Positions 8,750 to 18,325 of a stretch of DNA of 64,000 bases are shown piece after piece. Each line of letters begins with the position of its first letter. Within the stretch, counting starts at the first letter, position 1. A program made the position numbers and the translations under genes. The notes beneath the pieces were generated by a model. The model was not told where the DNA came from, did no database searches, and saw nothing but the letters and a program-made list of their open reading frames with translations. This DNA is from Prevotella sp. (lineage in GTDB: Bacteria; Bacteroidota; Bacteroidia; Bacteroidales; Bacteroidaceae), in assembly GCA_017443345.1 (NCBI GenBank), contig JAFSNR010000020.1, positions 62,001 through 126,000 on the forward strand, given 5' to 3'.

Positions 8750-9901
8750 TTATGCATTATCTTTTAATTCATCTGTATCCGGCTTCAGCGTACTCTTGGG
8801 CGACGGACCGGCCGTCACACCGCCACTGAGGTAGTTGGACTTGAGCTCGCCCTTGACCTCGACGTCGTCGATCTTGGTCTTGTGAAGCGTGGTGTCACCG
8901 ACAACCTCAGTCAGTCCGTGCAGTTCGGCTTTCTTGCCTTTGAGTTTCGCCTCCTGATTCTGGAGCAACAGGAAGGCATTATCCTCACTCTTCTTGTCGC
9001 CCTGAATGGCCTGCATCACCTTACTGCCCAACAGCGTGATCTTCTCGGCCCAAGCCTGTACCTTGTGCGACATGAGACTCTCGTCCTTCGACTCACCGAG
9101 ATAGATTCTCTCGGCTGTGGCCTGTATCTTACCCTTTTCGGCGAGCGACTGGCTGTTGTCACCGAAGTCCATACTCAGGAGGTTGACGTTCTTCGCATTG
9201 AGGTTCACGATGCCGGTCGCCTTTCCGTCGGTAGTGGAGGCATCCAAGGTCATGCACTCCGAACGCAGCTTGATGCTTGCGCCCTCAGTGAGTGCCTTCT
9301 CCTTCCGCAGATGGGGATCATTGGCATCATAATCGCCATCGACAGCTCCCATCGTGATCGTCTTCGAGTTGATGGTTACCTCGCCGTCGGCCAGATACTC
9401 GCCCTTGGTCTGATGGCCATCTTTGTCATAGTCCGTATTCTGGACCTTCGACGTGTCGACGCCGATATGTTGTGCCAGAAGTGTGATGAAGCTGTCTTTA
9501 CCCTGCGCCTTGTCGCGGATGACGCCGTCTTTCAGTTCCTGGTCGATGGCTCCCAAGTAGATATTCTTCGATTTGACGGCGAATGTGCCTTCGACGGGAT
9601 ATTCCGCCGATTCCAGTTTCCCGTTATCGTCGTACTTCGCATTTTTGAAATCCTGCTGATCCACCACGACGGTCTTTGCCGCGAGGGTGACCTGTCCGTC
9701 GTCCATCTGCGTATGGTCGTCCTTGAGTGCCAGCAGCTCCATCATACGTCCCATGACTTGTATCTTGGCCTCCGGGTTCTCGCGCAGACGACCATCACCG
9801 TCGCGCGACTCGATATTGATCACCTCACCAGTGACCGCTACCGACGCACCTGTTGCCTCCTTCTTGAACTTCTCGGCATCCTTGACCTTCTTCTGCTTCA
9901 C
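8750..9901 (-). pseudogene. Truncated coiled-coil/beta-repeat protein, cassette C (N-terminal ~275 residues deleted)
   Basis: The remaining 383 codons match the C-terminal part of the family seen at 28875 and 59321. They start at the motif DAEKFKKEATGASVAV (compare GEDFKKNATGAAVAI at about residue 285 of the intact cassette B protein) and continue through repeated strands such as GTFAVKSKNIYLGAID and GKIQATAERIYLGES. The N-terminal helix, the first beta block and most of the central coiled coil are missing. In frame, a TGA lies just upstream and only a GTG at 9901 could start translation. The break abuts the end of the spike gene, so one deletion removed both. Some repeats here are longer than in the other copies, for example a block with LLAQHIGVDTSKV, so this copy was already divergent. 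Confidence 0.75.
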
Positions 9902-12900
9902 GGTCGCCGATCATCTCCTTCCACTGATTCAGACTGAGCGATTTGCTGGCATTCTCCATAATATGATCGGCCATACTCTTCAGAAGCGGATTCATGGCGG
10001 CATCGCCAATCTCCGACACGAGATTTCCCCACAGGTAGTTGTCCTTCGCCTTGTCGTCGGTCACGTCGTCTGCCTTATAGTTGACCTTGAACAGCTGAAC
10101 CGTCTTATGGTCGGGATGACCAGCCACTTTGGCTACGAACAGGGCAGCCAGCTTACGTTTGTTGATCATCTTGTCCTTGACCATCGAGTCACTGGGGATA
10201 GCCGACTTCAGGAATTCCTTCATGTCGGTGCCGTAGTCGGTCTTCACCTTCTTGATCACATCGTCCTTCAGATCCTGGAAGGCCTCTTTCAGCGACTTGT
10301 CGATGTAGTTGTGGCCTACTTCTCCCATATCGTCAAAGAGTGTGGCAAAGCTTTCAAGATGGGTACGCAGGACATGAATCGCCTCACCCATCGAGTTAGC
10401 CAGCGGGAGGACATCCGACTTACGGTCCTCGTCGCTCCTCAGCTTGATGATAGTACCCTTCTCGATCTTGATCTTCTTCAGTTTGGCATCCTTGAGGGCA
10501 TCTACCTTGAATTCGTTGCCCTTCCACTCTTCATCGGGAGCCAGGTCGAAGGCCTTCTTGATGAGGTCTTTCGCGACGGGACTCTTGAACAGTTCGGTCT
10601 CTGCCTTCACATAAGCCTCCTTCTTGCTGAAGGCATCCATCCACATGGCGCGATAGTGGATGACGAACTCGTTGAGACGGGCGTCGAGCAGCGATACCCG
10701 TTCGTTCATCCGCTTGTAGAAATCCTGCGACTTTGCCAGTTTCTCCTTCTTCGACGCATCCCAGTCCTTGTAGCGGTTCTGGTTGATGACGGTCTTGCCT
10801 TCGCCAGCCTCCAGTTTCATATAACGCTTCGACTTCACGAGCATCGTGCCCTCGATGGGCTTGAGGAAGGTCTCCAGCACCGTACGGAACAAAGCGACGT
10901 CAAGAGGTGATGACAACAGTTTTTCGGTCGCCTTTCCGCTCGCCTTATCGACGGCACTATCGGCCGCTGATGCCAGTTTACCTTTCATCGTCGTCGTGTC
11001 GATCTTCTTCTTGATGTTCTTGCCCGATATCAGCGACAGGTTGTTACCAGCCTCGATGGTAACGTTCTTACCCGCAATCTTCACTTCGCCGTTGGGTGCA
11101 GTGATGGTGATACCCGAATAGGCATCGAGTTTCACGTCACCGAGAGTAGAACTGATCTTGATGCTCCGTTTGTCTGCCGACATATCGATGGAATCTAGTC
11201 CGAAGCGGTCACCGATACGGATACCACCCGCGAGATCCTTCGACTTGGGCAGATTCATCGGCACCAGACTCGTTGCGACATTCAGAGCCGGGAAAACACT
11301 CGACACGAAGCCATCCGCCGACGAAGGATCGTTGAAGGTGATGGCGTGTCCGTTAGGCGAGACAATGGCAATCGAGGCATCCTTGTGCAGATTGGGTCCC
11401 ACCGTACGGTTGATACGCTCATCGGGGGCCAGCGTGTTCTTCGAGAACAGGCTGCCCACCACGTAGGGACGTTCCACATTGCCGCCTTCGAAGTTCACCA
11501 GCACCTCGTCGCCTATCATCGGCTTGAAGAAGGTACCGCCACCATCGGTCGCCATCGGTGTTGCCACACGGACCCACGGGGTGGAGATATCTACCAGCTT
11601 CTTCTTATAGACGCCAATTGCTTTGACAAGTGCCGTTTTCTTCGCCTCCATCTGTTTCTGGGCCTCTTCAATATCGGCCTTGAGTTTCTCGACGAGTGCC
11701 TTCTGTGCCTTGAGGGCTGCCTCAACTTTCTTGGTGTAATCCTCGAATTCCTCGCTGCTCATGTCCTTGAGCTGTTTCGCCTGAGCCTCGAGCTGTGCCT
11801 TCGCCAACGTGAGCGCCTTCACCTCATCCTCTTTCTTGGGATCGTCCTTTTCCTCGTCGATTTTCTTCTGAAGAGCCAGGATGGCCGCACCCTTCGTCAG
11901 CAAAGTCATGATCTGCCCCTTCTTCAGCGTCTCCAATTCACTCTCCATCGGCTTGATCTTGGCCTGTTCCTCACTCAGCTTCTTCATTATTTCCGCGAGG
12001 TTCATGACCGATTTGGCATACTCGATTTCAGAAAGGGTCATCGCCCTTGCCTCTTCGAACTCAGGCTGCCAAGGGAAGACGATACGCACACGCCCCTGAT
12101 ACTTGGGATCCTGATTGTCGGTGACGAAGGCCGTCTGAGGTTCGGAATGGCGGACGAGCGGCACGTGGTACAACGGCGGGAAAGCCTTCTTCACCACTTG
12201 TTCTCCCACCTGCAACGTCGCCAGAGGGACGGCGAAGATCTTCTGCGACAGTTTGCCCACACTCTTCGCATCGATGGCATCTGCCTCATAGGTCTCGTAT
12301 TCATTGCTCCATTTGTCCTCACCCGACATCACGATCTGAATCACGATATAGATATTCCCGGAAAGACTGATCATCTGACCCAGCTTCACATCCTCGACGT
12401 TGCTGCTCATATCGATGCAGACGATGTGCTTCTGCAACGCTTCCTCGTATTTGTGGATCGCATTGTAGAAGCTCAGCGTGGTCCAGCCTTCGACATCGTA
12501 GGAACTGAAAGGTACCGTCTGCTTCCCGTCACCGAACTCCGTCTTGTCGTATTTATCGATATATTTCTCCTTACCGGCTTTATTGACCGATTCCACCTTA
12601 GCCTTACTCGACGTCTCCTTCTCGACCTTATCGGCTGCGATGGCTTTGGCGAAGTCGTCGGCACCATCAGCCTTCTCCATCGCCTTCACCATTGTCGGAA
12701 ACGCCTGCGAGGTGACCATATCGTCGCTACCGCCCTCATAGCCCATCTCACGGGTCTGCGAGGTAAACTTATCGGCGGTCAAGGGGAAGAAATACTCGTC
12801 GGCCGACAGTTCGGAGTGGTAGGCTCCCTCTTGGGGGAAGAGATCCCTCGGGAACCCGGCTGGGTTTTTCCCCACACGGTTATAGTTCGTGTCGGCCGTC

Positions 12901-13773
12901 TGTCCCGCACCGTCCTTCATGCTGTCGCGGGAATAGAACGAGCCGGTCTCCCCGTTGCTGGATACACGCTGGTAGGTCACCGACGCGTAGCCATCGATCA
13001 CCTTTGGTGCCCCCGTTGACGGGCAGACCCAGTATCAACTTGCCATCCTCATAAAAGAGGAACTCGCCACAGCGGTTGGCTGTTCTCACCATGAAGTCAT
13101 AGAAGCTTTCGTTATACTGCACGAGGTAAGGCTGTATCATCTCCGAAGGGATACCGAGCGTATCACCATTCGGAGCCGTTACCTTCTGGTTGTACCTCAG
13201 GAACTGACGGAAGTCGTGATTCTCCGCCAGCACCTGTTCACCCACCTTGTATTTCAAGGCCTCCTTAGCCAGGATGCCCGAGCCCAACTTCTTGGCCACG
13301 AAGGTCTTGGAACTCTTCTCAAGCGTCATCAACTTGTCCATGCTGTAGATCAACAGACGTACGAACAGCCGATAGCTCTTGTCGGCCTGTTTCACCAGAT
13401 GAGGATCCAGCTCATAGACATAGTAGTTCTTGGCTATCTGAAGTTTTTCGCCCTCCTTGCCGTCCGTGTCTCTCTTCACCAGATAGAGATCCACAACGGT
13501 GTTCAACAGCAGTTTCGAAACGGCGGCAACGGTGTTATCGGGCGTTTCCGCCTCGTCGTCCTCATTTTGCCAGATAAACATCTCCGCCTCGATCTCACCC
13601 GGCTGGTAGATCTTACGGTTGAAGCTGATGCCGCCAATGGTCACCGTATAGATATGGTTGTCTATAGCGTACTCACTGTCAACCTTGTTCTCCATCGTCA
13701 GGAGTGTATCAGTGCCCTCTCTGTTCTTGACCTTGGTGCCAAAACAGAGTCTGTAACCGAGATGATCAGCCAT
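9902..13773 (-). pseudogene. VgrG-like spike gene, cassette C, broken by a frameshift and a 3' deletion
   Basis: The gene starts 3 bp after the STAS gene and reads in one frame to about 13015 (RKIYQPGEIEAEMF, PYLVQYNESFYDFMVR, FLFYEDGKLILGLPVN). It continues in another frame (VIDGYASVTYQR onward) to the break near 9902. Removing one base from the run of five C at 13010-13014 joins the frames with good homology. The OB fold (GRVRIVFPWQ ... TPWVRVATPMATDGGG) is split by a 161-residue coiled-coil insert, the shortest of the four copies. The needle repeats (APNGEVKIAGKNVTIEAG) are present. The last 40 or so residues, found in other copies as GQILFSD..., are absent; instead the frame reads into the truncated neighbour and stops at 9825. 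Without an assembly error this copy cannot make a normal spike. Confidence 0.8.
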
Positions 13774-13776
13774 AAC

Positions 13777-14079
13777 TTAAATAAATTCAAACAGATTAGA
13801 AAAGCCCGTCACATTAAACACGTCGCGCAACGGCTGGGACATATTTTTGATGATGATATGCTTGCCCTGCGGCTGAGTATCGATCAGCATACTCAGGAAC
13901 AGGCGCAGTCCGCTCGAGGCGATATACTCAAGCAAGGTGCAGTCGATGATAATCTCCTTACACTCAGTCTCATAGACAGGTTTCAGGTCTTCCCCTGTCG
14001 CTTCCGATACGGAAGTATCCAGCCTTCCTTCCAGGTAGACGGTCATAACGCCGTCGTTTTCTTCAATTTTCGTTATCAT
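13777..14079 (-). CDS. STAS-domain protein, cassette C
   Basis: The 100-residue SpoIIAA/RsbV-like domain has the conserved site IIDCTLLEYIASSGLRLFLS, with the phosphorylatable Ser in SSG. It lies between the TPR-type phosphatase gene (30 bp upstream) and the broken spike gene (3 bp downstream), all on the minus strand, so the three form one operon. Likely role: substrate of the adjacent phosphatase and switch for the cassette. It is intact although the spike gene downstream is broken. Confidence 0.9.
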   Translation of the reverse strand: MITKIEENDGVMTVYLEGRLDTSVSEATGEDLKPVYETECKEIIIDCTLLEYIASSGLRLFLSMLIDTQPQGKHIIIKNMSQPLRDVFNVTGFSNLFEFI

Positions 14080-14109
14080 AGACGTTCATATTTATTAAGT
14101 TGTTTACTT

Positions 14110-16200
14110 TTATTTTAACCGCACGCACATCAGCGTCAGGTCGTCGTTGGGTTCTACTCCGGCGCGATGCTGCTCTACGGCCTCCTTCAGTCTGTCGATC
14201 ACCTCACGCGAAGAGAGGTCCTGCATGTCGGCGATCAGCTCCAACAGGTGGTCGTCACCGAACTGCTCCTTCTGTCCGTTCTCGGCCTCGTTCAGACCGT
14301 CGGTATAGATGAGCAGCTGACGTCCTCGAATGTCATCGATGGTCTCCCCGTCGAAGGGGTCACCCTCCCAGAGACCGAGCGGATGGTTCTCATATTTCAT
14401 CTCCAGGAACTGACCGTCGAGAACAGGAGGGTTGTGTCCGCAGTTGCAGAAGTCGAGCCGGCCGGTGTCGAGGTGGAGCTGTCCGATAAACATCGTGACG
14501 AACATCATACGTTTGTTGTTCTCAGCCAGTCCCTTGTTCATACGGAAGGCGATATCGGCTGGCGAGAGCCCCTCGGCGGCGAGCGTACGGAACAGGCGGG
14601 CACTCTGCGACATAAACAGCGAGGCGGGCACGCCCTTGCCACTGACATCACCCAGACAGAAGTGCAGCATGTTGCCCTGCAGCACATAGTCGTAGAGGTC
14701 ACCGCCCACCTCCTTAGCCGCATTCATCACAGCATACATGTCGAGTCCTTCGTATAGCGGGAATTCCTGGGGCACCATCGACATCTGGATGTCGCGGGCG
14801 ATGCGGAGCTCACTCTCGATGCGCTCCTTAGCGGCAGTCGTCTCCTCCAGCTGGTCGTAGGCTGTCTTCAGCTCCGTGTGGGCCTTCTCCAGCGACTCAT
14901 GTGCAGCAGCCAGACGGTTCTCCGCGCGCCGGCGATACCATGTATATATGATAAAGAATGTGGTGAGCAACACCAGAACCACGAGTGTCCCTATCAACCG
15001 CTGGCGGGAGAGTGAAATCTGCTGCTGCGCTATCTCGGCATCCTTCTGATGCGTCTGGTAGATGGTGGCGAGTTCGGCAGCATTACTTTTCTGTTGTTCC
15101 GTGATGGCCTGGTCGAGGTCCTCGAAGACAAAATTGGCTACTGCCAGGGCCGTGTCGATCCGGCCAGCCTTGTAGTTGGCCCTGAACTTTTCTCCATAGT
15201 AATTCAAGTTGAACAGTGAGAGTTCCAACCCACGTTCGGCAAAGTCTTGGTCCAACACAGCGTATTCATCAGCAGCTTCAGCATAATGCTTTGCTCCTAA
15301 CAAGACAGATGCGAGATCCGACTTCCCCAGATTACTTTGAGCATATTTGGTGGTCCTAAAGGCAGCTACCGCACGGTTGAATTCCTCCGGCCTGTTCAAA
15401 AACGCTGCAACGTCTGCATGATGCAAATAAGATTGTCCCATCATCATATCAGAATCAGCGGGTGCAAGACCGCGTCCTTCCTTGATCAAAGCAAGCACAG
15501 AGTCCTGTCGGGCGAGCCATTCCTCGACAGAGGCCATGTCTTTAGCGTTATTGTAACTTGTTATAAAACCTTCGAGAGTCCTAAAACGTCTTTTATAATC
15601 TCCAGGCGTTTCCAAGGGTATTTTTAGCAGATAGCCGTAACACTCTTCAAACATCTTGTCAGCCTCCTCCTTCATACCAAGAGACATCTGTATCTTTCCC
15701 ACTAAAAACGTGAGAGACCTCAATCTTATTGTGACTTCCTTTGAAGGATGCTCCCTGTCCATCTTCCGCAAGCCTTCGAGGGATGGAAGAGCCAATTGTA
15801 GCGCTTCACCGTCATCTCCTGCAATCCAGAGAGCATCCGCCAATTGATATGTGATATTAAAATACGCCAAACTGTCCTCGGTATTCTTCGGTTTCTCGAG
15901 GAGTGCCTGTCTCAGTTCTTTTTGTTGGGCTTTAGGCTTACCTGAATAGTAGTATGCAAATCCGCGCTCATAAGCGGCTTTGTACAACGAGATGTCACCC
16001 CGCTGCTCCAGACTGTCGCACAGGGTCAGCACGCGTTCATAGTCACGGGCATCAGAGGCAGCATTGATCAGGCTGTCGGCTGCTGTCTGTTTCAACTCAT
16101 TCTGCCGCCTGTGACTGCACGCAGCGGCGAACATGAGGGCCAGTATCATCACTGTTATGACAACAAATGAACCCGTCAAAAAACGATAGATCTTCAACAT
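14110..16200 (-). CDS. Membrane SpoIIE/PP2C-type phosphatase with TPR-like sensor region
   Basis: 696 residues. The N-terminus has a hydrophobic segment ending ALMFAAACSHRR, which could be a membrane anchor or a lipoprotein signal. Then come about 350 residues of helical repeats of TPR type (ADALWIAGDDGEALQLALPS, GKIQMSLGMKEEADKMFEEC, LGAKHYAEAADEYAVLDQ), a membrane segment at about 400-422 (GTLVVLVLLTTFFIIYTWYR), a coiled coil, and a PP2C domain from about 455 with KEVGGDLYDYV, LGDVSGKGVPASL, YTDGLNEAEN and EPNDDLTLMCV. It heads the operon with the STAS gene and the cassette C spike. The sensor differs completely from the dCache type of the two other membrane phosphatases, so cassette C would answer a different signal. 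Confidence 0.9.
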   Translation of the reverse strand: MLKIYRFLTGSFVVITVMILALMFAAACSHRRQNELKQTAADSLINAASDARDYERVLTLCDSLEQRGDISLYKAAYERGFAYYYSGKPKAQQKELRQALLEKPKNTEDSLAYFNITYQLADALWIAGDDGEALQLALPSLEGLRKMDREHPSKEVTIRLRSLTFLVGKIQMSLGMKEEADKMFEECYGYLLKIPLETPGDYKRRFRTLEGFITSYNNAKDMASVEEWLARQDSVLALIKEGRGLAPADSDMMMGQSYLHHADVAAFLNRPEEFNRAVAAFRTTKYAQSNLGKSDLASVLLGAKHYAEAADEYAVLDQDFAERGLELSLFNLNYYGEKFRANYKAGRIDTALAVANFVFEDLDQAITEQQKSNAAELATIYQTHQKDAEIAQQQISLSRQRLIGTLVVLVLLTTFFIIYTWYRRRAENRLAAAHESLEKAHTELKTAYDQLEETTAAKERIESELRIARDIQMSMVPQEFPLYEGLDMYAVMNAAKEVGGDLYDYVLQGNMLHFCLGDVSGKGVPASLFMSQSARLFRTLAAEGLSPADIAFRMNKGLAENNKRMMFVTMFIGQLHLDTGRLDFCNCGHNPPVLDGQFLEMKYENHPLGLWEGDPFDGETIDDIRGRQLLIYTDGLNEAENGQKEQFGDDHLLELIADMQDLSSREVIDRLKEAVEQHRAGVEPNDDLTLMCVRLK

Positions 16201-16228
16201 AATGTCATTCTGTCTAGGTTTACGTCTG

Positions 16229-16260
16229 CAAAGATAGAGAAAAATCGGGGAAATAACAAA
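16229..16260 (-). promoter_or_regulatory. Promoter for cassette C operon
   Basis: Minus strand TTTG (16257-16260), 20 bp, TATCTTTG (16229-16236), then about 25 nt to the start codon at 16200. Confidence 0.7.
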
Positions 16261-16342
16261 AAAAATCTCAAAAGTTTTGTGGATTTCATAGAAAGTAGCA
16301 ATATTGGAATGTTAAATAGAACAAAATAAAAAACAAAGCGTT

Positions 16343-16648
16343 ATGGTAAAAATTACAATTAAAGAAGAGGCCGATCGCATGGTCGCCATCTTGGACGGAT
16401 ATCTGGATACACCGTCGTCGCCCAAAGCCGAAGAAGACATGCAGCCCTTGCTCGCTTGTAATGACAAGGACATCTTGCTCGACTGCAAGTTCCTGGACCA
16501 CATCGCATCGAGCGGACTGCGCATCATTCTCACCATCCTACAGAATTCCAAGGATCATGGCCACAAGGTTTACATCAAGGATCTGAGAGACAACATCAAG
16601 GAAGCCTTCAAGATAACAGGCTTCACAAAACTGTTTGAGTACGTCTGA
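16343..16648 (+). CDS. Stand-alone STAS-domain protein
   Basis: The 101-residue STAS domain carries LLDCKFLDHIASSGLRIIL, the same phosphorylation-site pattern as the cassette STAS proteins. It is transcribed away from the TPR-type phosphatase gene, with 142 bp between them, and is followed by a hairpin terminator rather than a spike gene. It may be a second substrate of the phosphatases or of the single RsbW-like kinase at 57732, or the remnant of a fifth cassette. I see no clear promoter of the usual type in front of it. Confidence 0.88.
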   Translation: MVKITIKEEADRMVAILDGYLDTPSSPKAEEDMQPLLACNDKDILLDCKFLDHIASSGLRIILTILQNSKDHGHKVYIKDLRDNIKEAFKITGFTKLFEYV

Positions 16649-16672
16649 GCCACTACCCGGATACAGAGCATC

Positions 16673-16702
16673 AGGGCCCGCAAATCATGCGAGCCCTTTT
16701 TA
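16673..16702 (+). terminator. Terminator after the stand-alone STAS gene
   Basis: A 10-bp stem with one mismatch (16673-16682 with 16688-16697) is followed by a T run (CCCTTTTTAA). Confidence 0.65.
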
Positions 16703-16727
16703 AGTTCTTCAACAAGCATTCTCCTTG

Positions 16728-16940
16728 TTAGTCATTATACAATTCACAAGGTGGTTTGAGGTCTGGACATTTTTCAACTGGTTTATAATGCCCTCCTCCC
16801 GTCGCCTGGTCAAGCTCATCCTCGTCGAGCTCCTGCGCCATCACAACCTGGTTATCATCGCCTAATCCGGTGATGGAAACCTTCTTCACCTCGTCGTCAA
16901 GCTCAATCGAGAGCACCCGCTTGTCTTTCTTCTCGCTCAT
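16728..16940 (-). CDS. Small double-glycine-leader peptide (RiPP/bacteriocin-like precursor)
   Basis: 70 residues. The first 50 are charged and acidic and end in ELDEDELDQATGGG, the pattern of double-glycine leaders cut by C39-type peptidases (ELxxxxGG). The remaining 20 or so residues begin GHYKPVEKC, contain CPDLKPPC with two Cys separated by six residues, and end CELYND. Similar small GG-leader precursors are common in Bacteroidetes. It has its own promoter on the minus strand. No modifying enzyme, C39 peptidase transporter or immunity gene is adjacent, so the product and its fate are open. Alternatively it is an ordinary small acidic protein with a chance GGG, but the spacing of the leader motif argues against that. 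Confidence 0.7.
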   Translation of the reverse strand: MSEKKDKRVLSIELDDEVKKVSITGLGDDNQVVMAQELDEDELDQATGGGHYKPVEKCPDLKPPCELYND

Positions 16941-16972
16941 AATCTTCTAGTTTTTGGTTTAAAATTTCGTTG

Positions 16973-17002
16973 CAAATTTACGAATTATTTTCGAATAAAC
17001 AA
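16973..17002 (-). promoter_or_regulatory. Promoter for GG-leader peptide gene
   Basis: Minus strand TTG (17000-17002), 19 bp, TAAATTTG (16973-16980), about 30 nt before the start at 16940. Confidence 0.6.
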
Positions 17003-17067
17003 GTCTATTAGCAAAAAAAGTGAAAATGAAAAATTCCCAGCTCAATGAAAAATTGGGCGGGGTTTTC

Positions 17068-17098
17068 TTGGTGGTTTCGAAATTTTGCCTTATCTTTG
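17068..17098 (+). promoter_or_regulatory. Promoter for secreted protein gene 17127
   Basis: TTG (17068-17070), 20 bp, TATCTTTG (17091-17098), then about 25 nt to the ATG at 17127. Confidence 0.65.
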
Positions 17099-17126
17099 CG
17101 ACCACAAACCCATAAACAAAGTCATT

Positions 17127-18008
17127 ATGAAAAAGATTCTGTTGACGCTGGCAGCCGTCATTTGCTGCACCATCTGTGTTTCAGCCCAGGAGACACAGGA
17201 GGCCAGGAACAAGACGTTCAATATCACGCTGGGCGATATAGAGTACGCCCATCACAACGATGAGCTCTCCGCAGGCGATGCCATCGGCAAAATCCTCACT
17301 GGTGCGGTGACCGGCAAGACATCGGTCGAAGCCACGAAGTATGAGGAAGATGTGAAAAGCGCCATCATCAAGGGACTCTCCGGTGCCCACCGTTTCCGCT
17401 ACAACGACGGACTGCTCCGTCTGAACGACGTCCTCGAGGAGGGCAACCTCGTGGTCAATGCCCTCATTACCAACATCACGTCCGAGTCGAGCAGTCGCAC
17501 GTGGAAGGACAAAGACGACAAGACGCATGTTGAAACCTCGTACACAGCAAACGCCCAGGTGACCCTCACGCTGAGGGACGCGAAGACGAAGGAGATACTG
17601 GCCAATCCGAAAGTCAATGGACGAGGCATGAGCAACTCTATGGTCGGTACGTCAGAAAAGGCCATCCAGGAAGCCATCGCACAACTCTCGGGACAAGTCA
17701 CCAACTGGCTCAACAAGTACCGACCGCTGAAGGCCAACATCATTGAGGCTGGTGCCGTCAAGAAGGACAAGCAGAAGCAGGTCTATATCGACCTGGGTAG
17801 CAGCGAGGGAGCCTACGAAGGGCTCCACATGGGTGTCTATCAGGTGAAGACCATTCGCGGCAAGGAGGCCCGCTCAGAAGTCGGCAAGCTGAAGATTGAA
17901 GCCGTTGAGGGCGACGAAATCAGCCGCTGCAAGGTGCAAAGTGGAGCCAAGGAAATCAAGACTCTCCTAGAAGCCGGTGAGAATCTGGTAGTGATCAGTA
18001 TCGACTAA
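17127..18008 (+). CDS. Secreted protein with CsgG/FlgT-like features
   Basis: The start at 17127 gives a clear signal peptide (MKKILLTLAAVICCTICVSA, cut before QET); an upstream in-frame codon at 17085 would lie inside the promoter. The mature protein has about 270 residues. The middle (VKSAIIKGLSGAHRFRYNDG, GNLVVNALITNITSES, YTANAQVTLTLRDAKTKEIL) resembles the CsgG/LpoB-type alpha/beta domain. The C-terminal 80 residues (VYIDLGSSEGAYEGLHMGVY, KLKIEAVEGDEISRCKVQSG) look like the small beta domain at the end of FlgT-type proteins. I infer a periplasmic or outer-membrane-associated role. It is a single gene with its own promoter and terminator. The function is unknown and the family assignment is by eye. 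Confidence 0.8.
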   Translation: MKKILLTLAAVICCTICVSAQETQEARNKTFNITLGDIEYAHHNDELSAGDAIGKILTGAVTGKTSVEATKYEEDVKSAIIKGLSGAHRFRYNDGLLRLNDVLEEGNLVVNALITNITSESSSRTWKDKDDKTHVETSYTANAQVTLTLRDAKTKEILANPKVNGRGMSNSMVGTSEKAIQEAIAQLSGQVTNWLNKYRPLKANIIEAGAVKKDKQKQVYIDLGSSEGAYEGLHMGVYQVKTIRGKEARSEVGKLKIEAVEGDEISRCKVQSGAKEIKTLLEAGENLVVISID

Positions 18009-18025
18009 ACATCTACCCTAACACT

Positions 18026-18060
18026 AAAGGTGCTTTAGTATGACACTAAAGCACCTTTTC
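18026..18060 (+). terminator. Terminator after gene 17127
   Basis: A perfect 14-bp stem (18026-18039 with 18045-18058) has a 5-nt loop and is followed by TTTTC. It lies 17 bp after the stop codon. Confidence 0.8.
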
Positions 18061-18082
18061 TATCGGAGTATCATTTCCGTGT

Positions 18083-18220
18083 ATGGTAGGGATCATTAGC
18101 AGGTCTCCGTACGTAATTTGTTTTTCTCCAAATTTTCTACCATACTGCCATTTTCTATATTTACTATATGATTATCAACTATTTAATCATTGTGGTAGAT
18201 AATAAAAGTATGGTAGTAAA
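18083..18220. repeat. TGGTAG repeat cluster, left flank of the VapE unit
   Basis: This AT-rich intergenic stretch (18061-18260) holds four copies of (A/G)TGGTAG: at 18083, 18137 (inverted, CTACCAT), 18192 and 18210. The last reads ATGGTAGTAAAT, and the same 12 bases recur at the right flank (20926). The arrangement resembles iterons or protein-binding sites. Apart from the terminator on its left and the promoter on its right, nothing else is seen in this gap. Confidence 0.6.
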
Positions 18221-18261
18221 TGATTAATTATTGGAAAAATCAGCAAATAATCGGGGAAATA

Positions 18262-18293
18262 TTTGGTTTTTCGATTAGATTTTTGTATCTTTG
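18262..18293 (+). promoter_or_regulatory. Promoter for the VapE unit
   Basis: TTTG (18262-18265), 20 bp, TATCTTTG (18286-18293), then about 27 nt to the ATG at 18326. Confidence 0.7.
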
Positions 18294-18325
18294 TGGTCGA
18301 TTTTTGAATACTAAACCGATAGAAT

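Noticed and set aside
9825-9901. C-terminal tail REAEEGQGCREV of the cassette C spike frame
   Set aside because: It is the beta-repeat sequence read out of frame after the deletion, not a natural spike terminus.
9687-13019. Long plus-strand frames (407 and 557 codons) opposite cassette C
   Set aside because: They lie antisense to the spike and beta-repeat genes, have skewed His/Leu/Arg-rich composition, and match no domain pattern; they arise from codon bias of the real genes.
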